From Akkermansia muciniphila (GTDB taxonomy: Bacteria; Verrucomicrobiota; Verrucomicrobiia; Verrucomicrobiales; V1-33): DNA of 11,517 nt. Positions 7,051 through 11,517 of this stretch are shown here, one piece after another. Under the pieces are notes generated by a model. It ran no database searches, had not been told where the DNA came from, and saw only the letters and a program-made list of their open reading frames with translations. Within the stretch, counting starts at the first letter, position 1, and every line of letters starts with the position of its first letter. Location of the stretch: contig CALQKQ020000065.1 of assembly GCA_943331195.2 (NCBI GenBank), positions 1 through 11,517 of the forward strand, given 5' to 3'. The position numbers were made by a program, and so were the translations under genes.

Positions 7051-8850
7051 ATGAATCGCGCTCCCTCCCGTCTTCTGCTCTGCACCTTGTCCGCCGCCGT
7101 GGCCGCCGCCGCCACCAGCAGCGCCCCAGCCTTTCCCAATCCCTTCAAGCGCAAGGCCCCCCTCGCGGCCCCCGCCAACCCCGAGCTCCAAGCCGCCGAG
7201 CGCGCCGCCGGAGACCTCCTCCGCCAAGCCCAAGACCAAGAGGCCGCCGGCAAAAGCGGTGCCGCCGTCGCCACCTGCAAACGCCTCGTCGAACGCTACC
7301 CCCTCACCAGCTTCGCCCCCATGGCCCTCTTCCGCCTCGCCTCCGCCTATGAGCGCGATGGCAAGTTCAAAAAGGCCTTCGATACCTACCAAGAACTCGT
7401 CGACACCTACAAGCAAAGCCCCCAGTTCAGCGAAGCCATCGACCGCCAGATCGCCATCGCCACCCAATCCCGCACCGAAAAACTCGGGTCTTTCCTCGGC
7501 ATCCCCAAAAAACTCGACAGCAGCGAACAACTCGAAATGTTCGAAAAAGTCATCGCCAACGCCCCCCGCGGCCGCCGCGCCCCCGAAGCCCAATTCGAAA
7601 TCGCCAAGGTCCACGAAGAACAAGACGCTCCCGACCTCGCCATCGCCGCCTACCAAAAAGTTGTCGAGGACTACCCCAACAGCCCCCTCGCCGCCGAGGC
7701 CCAATCCAAAATCGGCCAAGGCTACCTCGGCAAAATCGAAGAGGGCAGCCGCGATGCCTCCAACATCGAAAAAGCCCGCCGCGCCACCGACCAGGCCTCC
7801 GGACTCTTCCCCAACACCGCCCTCCCCAACCTCCCCAACACCCGCCTCCAAGTCGACGAAATCTCCGCCGAAAACGCCTGGAAAACCGGCCGCTTTTACG
7901 AAAACCAAGCCAACTACCGCGCCGCCCTCGTCTACTACAGCGACGTCCTCCGCGCCCCCAGCAGCGCCCACTTCGCCGAAGCCCGCGAGCGCATCAACGC
8001 CATGACCACCAAGGATCCCGGCCTCCTCGAATCCGTCCCCGCTACCGCCCTCGCCTCCCAAGACCTCGCCGTCCCCGCCGCCACCGACCTCAAAAATAAA
8101 CCCGGCTACTTCGGCCCCCCGGCCCCGCCCGCCCGCGTCGCCAGCGTGCTCCGCCAACCCACCATGCGCCCCAGCCGCGACCAAGTCCCCATCACCCCCC
8201 TCGAGGAACCCGACCTCCCCACCGGCAGCGAACCCAGCCGCAAACCCGACGACTCCCTCCTCAACCCCTCCACCCCTCCCGCCCCCGGCGACCTGCTTCC
8301 CGGAGACCCCCTGCCCCCCGCCGGAGCCCCCTCCCCAGAACCCCCCGCCTTGCCCCCCGCAGGCGACCGCGCGGCCCTGCCCCCGCCCTCCTCGCGGCCG
8401 CCCTGCTCCTCCCCAGCTGCGCCGGCTACCGCGCCGGATCCAGCAAGCCCGCCCGCCTCGAAAACGTCCGCTCCATCGCCGTCCCCACCTTCCGCAACCT
8501 CACCCTCGAACCCCGCTCCGCCGTCCTCGTCACCAACAACGTCGTCCGCCAATTCCAAATCGACGGCACCTATCAAATCAAGGACGCCCAAAACGCCGAC
8601 GCCCTCCTCCGCGGCACCATCCGCTCCTTCACCCGCCGCCAACTTCGCAGCGCCCGCAACAACAACCTCCGCACCCGCGAACTCGAACTCGTTATGGACG
8701 TCGACTTCGTCCTCGAGCAAACCACAACCGGCAACCTTCTTTCCAAAGGCAATATCAAGGGCGCCACCTCCGTCTTCCTCGACCCCAACTTCCAACTCAG
8801 CGAGCGCCAGGCCCTCGACGACGCCTCCCGCAAAATGGCCGAAGAATTAG
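7051..8850 (+). CDS. bamD: BamD-like exported TPR protein; open frame runs on out of register across lptE
   Basis: BamD is the TPR scaffold of the outer membrane beta-barrel assembly machine. From the ATG at 7051 there is a Sec signal peptide (about 1-27, hydrophobic LLLCTLSAAVAAAATSS, AxA-like site SAPA before FPNPF). TPR-like helices follow (about 50-320): GAAVATCKRLVERYP, FKKAFDTYQELVDTY, EAQFEIAKVHEEQ, DLAIAAYQKVVEDYP and YRAALVYYSDVL. A Pro-rich, probably disordered tail starts near 350. LLLC is a poor lipobox, so this BamD may not be lipid-anchored. No stop occurs until TAG at 8848, but beyond about 8361 the real coding signal is the -1 frame (lptE). The genuine protein probably ends near residue 437; residues 438-599 look like shadow translation. 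An in-frame TTG at 6955 is possible but would bury the signal peptide. It could also be called a generic tol-pal-like TPR protein. Confidence 0.75.
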   Translation: MNRAPSRLLLCTLSAAVAAAATSSAPAFPNPFKRKAPLAAPANPELQAAERAAGDLLRQAQDQEAAGKSGAAVATCKRLVERYPLTSFAPMALFRLASAYERDGKFKKAFDTYQELVDTYKQSPQFSEAIDRQIAIATQSRTEKLGSFLGIPKKLDSSEQLEMFEKVIANAPRGRRAPEAQFEIAKVHEEQDAPDLAIAAYQKVVEDYPNSPLAAEAQSKIGQGYLGKIEEGSRDASNIEKARRATDQASGLFPNTALPNLPNTRLQVDEISAENAWKTGRFYENQANYRAALVYYSDVLRAPSSAHFAEARERINAMTTKDPGLLESVPATALASQDLAVPAATDLKNKPGYFGPPAPPARVASVLRQPTMRPSRDQVPITPLEEPDLPTGSEPSRKPDDSLLNPSTPPAPGDLLPGDPLPPAGAPSPEPPALPPAGDRAALPPPSSRPPCSSPAAPATAPDPASPPASKTSAPSPSPPSATSPSNPAPPSSSPTTSSANSKSTAPIKSRTPKTPTPSSAAPSAPSPAANFAAPATTTSAPANSNSLWTSTSSSSKPQPATFFPKAISRAPPPSSSTPTSNSASARPSTTPPAKWPKN

Positions 8851-8963
8851 TCAGCCGCCTCAGCGAAGGTTGGGGCTCCGACGCCTTCCCCCTCGCCTCC
8901 CCCGGCGCCACCGCGCCGCGCCCGCCCGCCCCCCGCAGCGCGCTGCCCGCCGCCCTGCGCTGA
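8361..8963 (+). CDS. lptE: LptE-like LPS-assembly lipoprotein; no usable start codon
   Basis: LptE is the outer membrane lipoprotein that plugs LptD during LPS export. The frame gives a textbook lipoprotein signal: basic RRPRG, hydrophobic APALLAAALLL, lipobox LPSC (Cys codon 8418), then AGYRAGSS. The mature part resembles LptE: VRSIAVPTFRNLTLE, VTNNVVRQFQIDGTYQI, ADALLRGTIRSF, LELVMDVDFVL, and DDASRKMAEELVSRLSEGW, followed by a Pro/Ala tail to the TGA at 8961. The coordinate 8361 is only a best guess; that codon is AGG. There is no ATG, GTG or TTG in this frame between the in-frame TAA at 8097 and the Cys codon. A BamD-LptE neighbourhood makes functional sense. The alternatives are an allele with a lost start, a sequence error, or a frameshifted fusion with the upstream gene. 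An ATG at 8694 is in frame but would drop the lipobox and half the domain. Confidence 0.72.
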   Translation, partial: RRPRGPAPALLAAALLLPSCAGYRAGSSKPARLENVRSIAVPTFRNLTLEPRSAVLVTNNVVRQFQIDGTYQIKDAQNADALLRGTIRSFTRRQLRSARNNNLRTRELELVMDVDFVLEQTTTGNLLSKGNIKGATSVFLDPNFQLSERQALDDASRKMAEELVSRLSEGWGSDAFPLASPGATAPRPPAPRSALPAALR

Positions 8964-8990
8964 AAATATCGCGGCAGCTTTGAAAATCGC

Positions 8991-9018
8991 TTGCACCTTG
9001 GCGGGTTCATTCTACCAT
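8991..9018 (+). promoter_or_regulatory. Candidate promoter of tRNA-Val
   Basis: TTGCAC (8991-8996), a 16-base spacer and TACCAT (9013-9018, 4 of 6 to consensus) lie 30 bases before the tRNA. The tRNA-Ala gene has the same layout at identical distances, which supports both. The -35 is weak (3 of 6). Confidence 0.45.
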
Positions 9019-9047
9019 CCCGTCCCGCCACACGGCGGCGTTTACCG

Positions 9048-9122
9048 GCGCGGTTAGCTCAGCGGTAGAGCACCTCCCTGACACGGAGGGGGTCACTGGT
9101 TCGAACCCAGTATCGCGCACCA
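9048..9122 (+). tRNA. tRNA-Val(GAC), CCA encoded
   Basis: A complete cloverleaf: acceptor GCGCGGT pairs with ATCGCGC (one G-U), the D arm is GCTC/GAGC, the anticodon stem is CCTCC/GGAGG with loop CTGACAC (anticodon GAC at 9080-9082), and the T arm is ACTGG-TTCGAAC-CCAGT. Discriminator A9119 is followed by an encoded CCA (9120-9122). The GAC anticodon reads GUC and GUU; GTC dominates in the plus-strand genes here. A 5-bp leader hairpin (CCGCC-ACAC-GGCGG, 9025-9038) precedes it. Antisense translation of this gene yields the familiar false protein DTGFEPVTPSVSGRCS. Confidence 0.97.
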
Positions 9123-9123
9123 T

Positions 9124-9138
9124 CTCCCGGATCGGGAG
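9124..9138 (+). other. Hairpin just 3' of tRNA-Val
   Basis: CTCCCG-GAT-CGGGAG is a perfect 6-bp stem starting two bases after the CCA. No T-run follows, so it is not a standard terminator. It may be a 3' processing or pausing hairpin. The rest of the inter-tRNA spacer is C-rich and holds nothing else convincing until about 9265. Confidence 0.45.
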
Positions 9139-9198
9139 CATCACCCCAAGCTCAGCCTTCCGGCCGCGCATCCCCACCCCAGGCCAGCCGGGCCCCTT

Positions 9199-9222
9199 CC
9201 CACCGCCGCGCCCACCGCCGCG
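9199..9222. repeat. 12-bp tandem duplication
   Basis: CCCACCGCCGCG occurs twice head to tail in the spacer between the tRNA genes, followed by a partial CCCA. This is most likely slippage in non-coding DNA. Confidence 0.6.
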
Positions 9223-9296
9223 CCCATTCTCGCCCTCGGCACCGACCCGCCAACCCCGACCCACTGCAAGAACTTTGCAAAACTTTAAAAAACCAC

Positions 9297-9324
9297 TTGG
9301 CAGCCGCCAAGAATGCAGTACAGG
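9297..9324 (+). promoter_or_regulatory. Candidate promoter of tRNA-Ala with A-rich upstream element
   Basis: TTGGCA (9297-9302), a 16-base spacer and TACAGG (9319-9324) end 30 bases before the tRNA, as for tRNA-Val. An A/T-rich stretch at about 9270-9292 could act as an UP element. A palindrome, CTTGGC-AGCC-GCCAAG (9296-9311), overlaps the -35. Confidence 0.45.
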
Positions 9325-9329
9325 AATAG

Positions 9330-9350
9330 CCCGGCCGCATGGCGGTCGGG
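9330..9350 (+). other. Stable leader hairpin immediately before tRNA-Ala
   Basis: CCCGGCCGC-ATG-GCGGTCGGG forms a 9-bp GC-rich stem with one G-U pair, then TTT, then the first base of the tRNA at 9354. It is too T-poor to be a confident terminator. It begins where transcription is predicted to start, so it may shape 5' leader processing by RNase P or attenuate the transcript (inference). Confidence 0.5.
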
Positions 9351-9353
9351 TTT

Positions 9354-9429
9354 GGGGTCTTAGCTCAGTTGGTAGAGCACCTGCATGGCATGCAGGGGGT
9401 CAGCGGTTCGAATCCGCTAGGCTCCACCA
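9354..9429 (+). tRNA. tRNA-Ala(GGC), CCA encoded
   Basis: A complete cloverleaf: acceptor GGGGTCT pairs with AGGCTCC and contains the G3-U70 pair that marks alanine tRNAs. The anticodon stem CCTGC/GCAGG encloses loop ATGGCAT (anticodon GGC at 9387-9389), and the T arm is AGCGG-TTCGAAT-CCGCT. Discriminator A9426 is followed by an encoded CCA. GGC reads GCC and GCU, and GCC is the main alanine codon in the plus-strand genes here. Confidence 0.97.
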
Positions 9430-9534
9430 AATCATCTCGGGCGTTCCTCGCCTCAAAACTGGTTCAATTTCAAGTGCGACATAGCGTCCCACGCGCCCTC
9501 CTGAGCGTGAGGCCCACATTTATGCCCACAAGCC

Positions 9535-9563
9535 TTGACGGGAGACAGTTTTTAGAATAGGAT
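9535..9563 (+). promoter_or_regulatory. Strong candidate sigma70-type promoter for nusA
   Basis: TTGACG (5 of 6 to the -35) and TAGGAT (4 of 6 to the -10) are separated by exactly 17 bases. Transcription would start near 9570, about 10 bases before the terminator hairpin and 55 before nusA. The stretch from the tRNA-Ala end to here (9430-9534) shows no other feature. Confidence 0.6.
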
Positions 9564-9579
9564 AGCCAAGCACCTTCAG

Positions 9580-9605
9580 AAACGGGAACTCCTCCCGTTT
9601 TTTTT
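9580..9605 (+). terminator. Intrinsic terminator between the nusA promoter and nusA
   Basis: AAACGGGA-ACTCC-TCCCGTTT is an 8-bp perfect stem with a 5-base loop running into eight T (9598-9605), then ATTTT. It is the best terminator in the window. It may end the tRNA-Ala transcript. Its place between a good promoter and nusA also makes it a potential attenuator of nusA. Confidence 0.85.
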
Positions 9606-9624
9606 ATTTTAAGCCCTTGCCGTT

Positions 9625-10890
9625 ATGACCAGCGAACTTCTCGCCGTCTTTGAATACTACGAAAAAGAAAAAGGAATCAGCCGCGACAAAATGATCGAGG
9701 CTCTCTCCTCCGCTATTCTGACGGCCTCCCGCAAAAGCATCGGCCCCGCCCGCGAGCTGCGCATCGACATCGACCCCGTCAAAGGCGGCATCAAAGCCAA
9801 AGCCAAACTCATGGTCGTCGAAACCGTCACCGCCCCCTACGACGAACTCGCCCTCACCACCGCCCGCAAAATCAAAAAAGACGCCGAAATCGGCGACGAA
9901 ATCGAAGTCGACGTCACCCCCAGGGACATGGGCCGCATCGCCGCCCAAACCGCCCGCCAGGCCATGATGCAGCGCATCCGCCAAGAAGAAAAACTCCTCA
10001 TCTACGAAGAATACAAAGACCGCGCCGGCGAAATCGTCAACGGCTCCGTCCGCCGCTTCGAAAAATCCGACGTCATCATGGACCTCGGCAAATTCGAAGG
10101 CATCATGCCCAAAAAAGAACGCGTCGCCACCGAAGACTACAACATCGGCGACCGCCTCCGCGTCTACGTCGTCGCCGTCGAAAACGGCCTCCGCGGCCCC
10201 GAAATCATCCTCAGCCGCAGCCACCCCAATTTCGTCAAACGCCTCTTCGAAAGCGAAGTCAGCGAAATCGCCGACCGCACCGTAGAAATCCGCGCCATCG
10301 CCCGCGAAGCCGGCTACCGCACCAAAATCGCCGTCTGGAGCGCCGACCCCAAAGTCGACCCCGTCGGCGCCTGCGTCGGCATGCGCGGCGCCCGCGTCAA
10401 AAACATCGTCCGCGAACTCAATAACGAAAAAGTCGACATCATCAAGTGGAGCGACAACCCCAAGGAATTCCTCAAAGACGCCCTCAAACCCGCCACCATC
10501 GCCGACGACAAAATCATCGTCGACCCCGTCAATAAACGCATCTTCGCCAAAGTCCGCGAAGACGAACTCTCCAAAGCCATCGGCCGCCACGGCCAAAACG
10601 TCCGCCTCACCAACCGCCTCATGGGCTGGGACGTCCAAGTCGAACGCGACGAAAGCGCACACGAAAAATTTGTCGGCAGGATCCACAACGCCGCCTCCGA
10701 ACTCGCCGCCCAACTCGGGCTCGAGGTCGAGTTGGCCGAGGCCCTCGTCACCACCGGCATGAACAGCATCGAAGTCATCGCAACCCTCGAAGCCTCCGAC
10801 ATCGTCGACGTCCTCGGGATCCCCCTCGAAGAAGCCGCCGCCATCGTCGCCAAAGCGCAAACGCAGGCTTCGGCTGCAGCCGCTCAATAA
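9625..10890 (+). CDS. nusA: NusA, transcription termination/antitermination factor
   Basis: NusA binds RNA polymerase near the flap, prolongs pausing, stimulates intrinsic termination and takes part in antitermination complexes. The 421 residues contain the N-terminal RNAP-binding domain (about 1-130, MTSELLAVFEYYEKEKGISR), an S1 domain (about 136-200, GEIVNGSVRRFEKSDVIMDL), KH1 (about 205-285, GACVGMRGARVKNIV) and KH2 (about 290-345, SKAIGRHGQNVRLTNRL). One C-terminal helical repeat follows (about 368-410, LAEALVTTGMNSIEVIATLE). E. coli NusA (495 aa) has two such acidic repeats, so this one is shorter at the C-terminus. No rimP precedes it, unlike the common rimP-nusA-infB order. The ATG at 9625 lacks a Shine-Dalgarno. 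Codons end almost always in C or A, unlike the G-ending minus-strand genes. Confidence 0.97.
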   Translation: MTSELLAVFEYYEKEKGISRDKMIEALSSAILTASRKSIGPARELRIDIDPVKGGIKAKAKLMVVETVTAPYDELALTTARKIKKDAEIGDEIEVDVTPRDMGRIAAQTARQAMMQRIRQEEKLLIYEEYKDRAGEIVNGSVRRFEKSDVIMDLGKFEGIMPKKERVATEDYNIGDRLRVYVVAVENGLRGPEIILSRSHPNFVKRLFESEVSEIADRTVEIRAIAREAGYRTKIAVWSADPKVDPVGACVGMRGARVKNIVRELNNEKVDIIKWSDNPKEFLKDALKPATIADDKIIVDPVNKRIFAKVREDELSKAIGRHGQNVRLTNRLMGWDVQVERDESAHEKFVGRIHNAASELAAQLGLEVELAEALVTTGMNSIEVIATLEASDIVDVLGIPLEEAAAIVAKAQTQASAAAAQ

Positions 10891-10942
10891 CCGGGGTTGC
10901 AATCCCCACCTTCTGACGCCATGAAACTGGCCCACCTATCGC

Positions 10943-11517
10943 ATGCCCGGCAAATCCAAATCCACGCTCCCCTCAGGTTCCGACTCCGCTCCCTCCCCGG
11001 CGCGTAAAATCACGCGCCCTGTCGCCCCAGAACCCCCCGCGGCCCCCAGCCCACCCCCGCGCAAGGTGCCCTCCGTGACTCCAGGCGACACCCTGGACCT
11101 CATCGGAGAAAAGCCCAAGCGCACCCGCGTCAAACCCGGCAGCGCCCCGCCCCCCCTGGCCACCCCCCCGCCGCCGCCCCCTCCCATTCCTAAAAAGGAG
11201 GTCCTCTCCCTCATCGACGAAGCCAAACCCCGCGTCCGCCGCGTCGGTGCCGTCAGCCCCATCACCCCCCTCACCGGCATCGTCGTCCGACCCCCCGTCG
11301 TCGAAGCCCCCGAGCCCGTCGCCGCTCCCGAGCCCCTCGAGCCCACCCCCCTGGAGCCCGCCGCGCACGAGGAAGAGGCCGACGACTCCTCCGTCATCTC
11401 CATCAAACCCCCCATCATCGTCCGAGACCTCGCCGAAAAAATGGGCGTTAAGGTCTTCGTCCTCATCAAGGACTTGATGGAACTCGACATCTTCGCCAAT
11501 CCCGGCGTCTCCATCGA
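10943..11517 (+). CDS. infB: Translation initiation factor IF-2, N-terminal part (cut by window edge)
   Basis: IF-2 is the GTPase that brings initiator tRNA to the ribosome. Only 191 codons are visible. After a long Pro-rich, low-complexity region come IIVRDLAEKMGVKVFVLIKD and LMELDIFANPGVSI (158-191), a clear IF2_N domain. Within the linker a motif is repeated: LDLIGEKPK (51-59) and LSLIDEAKPR (88-97). The ATG at 10943 is the only start available, because a TGA in the same frame lies at 10922. It begins 52 bases after the nusA stop, so co-transcription with nusA is likely; the gap has only a weak GGGG/CCCC stem (10893-10907). The GTPase domain lies beyond the window. Confidence 0.93.
   Translation, partial: MPGKSKSTLPSGSDSAPSPARKITRPVAPEPPAAPSPPPRKVPSVTPGDTLDLIGEKPKRTRVKPGSAPPPLATPPPPPPPIPKKEVLSLIDEAKPRVRRVGAVSPITPLTGIVVRPPVVEAPEPVAAPEPLEPTPLEPAAHEEEADDSSVISIKPPIIVRDLAEKMGVKVFVLIKDLMELDIFANPGVSI

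Noticed and set aside
7259..8005. 248-residue Pro/Ser/Lys-rich plus-strand ORF inside the bamD-like gene
   Set aside because: It is a frame-shadow with low-complexity content and no start context.
6970..8184. 404-residue minus-strand ORF opposite the bamD-like gene
   Set aside because: It has Gly/Val/Glu/Phe-rich low complexity, as expected opposite C-ending codons, and no signal peptide or motif. The sense frame has a signal peptide and TPR pattern.
8341..8346. Classical -1 slippery heptamer in the C-runs before lptE
   Set aside because: The C6 runs are preceded by A or G in the bamD frame, so the X XXY YYZ rule is not met cleanly. Frameshifting is kept only as one alternative in the junction finding.
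9007..9264. Minus-strand ORF containing DTGFEPVTPSVSGRCSTAELTAP
   Set aside because: This peptide is the well-known false translation of the antisense of a tRNA gene; here it lies over tRNA-Val.
9287..9311. Terminator-like structure on the minus strand (CTTGGC/GCCAAG stem then T6)
   Set aside because: Four bases separate the stem from the T-run, and no minus-strand gene is present to its right in the window, so it has no transcript to end.
9339..9560. Plus-strand ORF containing AQLVEHLHGMQGVSGSNPLGS
   Set aside because: This is the sense-strand shadow translation of tRNA-Ala, a common database artefact.
9604..10935. 443-residue minus-strand ORF opposite nusA
   Set aside because: The composition is almost only G, D, F, V, A and E, mirroring NNC/NNA codons of nusA on the other strand. 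nusA is unmistakable.
10921..11007. Small ORF MKLAHLSHARQIQIHAPLRF... overlapping the infB start
   Set aside because: 28 codons in another frame with no support. It could be an upstream ORF, but nothing distinguishes it from chance.
1..11517. Mobile elements, CRISPR arrays, phage or defence genes
   Set aside because: No transposase, integrase, terminal inverted repeats or spaced direct repeats were seen. All recognised genes are conserved housekeeping genes.

Overview
The window looks like a GC-rich Gram-negative chromosome segment, most plausibly from the Verrucomicrobiota or a near relative in the PVC group. This is inferred from gene order and protein character, not from a search. LptE- and BamD-type proteins imply an outer membrane. 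MurE carries the DNPR signature of a meso-diaminopimelate ligase, so a normal Gram-negative peptidoglycan is expected. No phage, transposon, CRISPR or defence gene was seen; this is core-genome sequence.

Left part, minus strand (1-6577): a compact division and cell wall (dcw) operon, transcribed right to left as rsmH, ftsL, ftsI, murE, murF and mraY (mraY cut by the window edge). The genes are tightly packed: 4-base ATGA overlaps at ftsL/ftsI and murE/murF, a 3-base gap at murF/mraY, 16 bases at ftsI/murE and 34 at rsmH/ftsL. They cover septal transpeptidation (FtsI with FtsL), cytoplasmic muropeptide synthesis (MurE, MurF) and the first lipid step (MraY). rsmH begins the operon and no mraZ lies upstream of it here.

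Middle (6578-7050): a divergent control region with an AT-rich island (about 6750-6860), a candidate minus-strand promoter, ATTAAC/GTTAAT repeats and G-rich leader sequence. Its right half holds the upstream region of the plus-strand genes.

Right part, plus strand (7051-11517): an exported BamD-like TPR protein; an LptE-like lipoprotein in the -1 frame relative to it; tRNA-Val(GAC); tRNA-Ala(GGC); nusA; and the start of infB. BamD and LptE serve outer membrane protein and LPS assembly, and the tRNAs, NusA and IF-2 serve transcription and translation.

Two places deserve most attention. First, at the bamD/lptE junction the upstream frame has no stop and the downstream frame has no start codon, and no stop codon exists in any forward frame across about 750 bases. 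Second, nusA has a good promoter followed at once by a strong intrinsic terminator, 20 bases before the gene. Because NusA itself promotes intrinsic termination, this layout suggests feedback attenuation. Recognisable Shine-Dalgarno sequences are largely missing, and pyrimidine or T-rich tracts precede several start codons instead.
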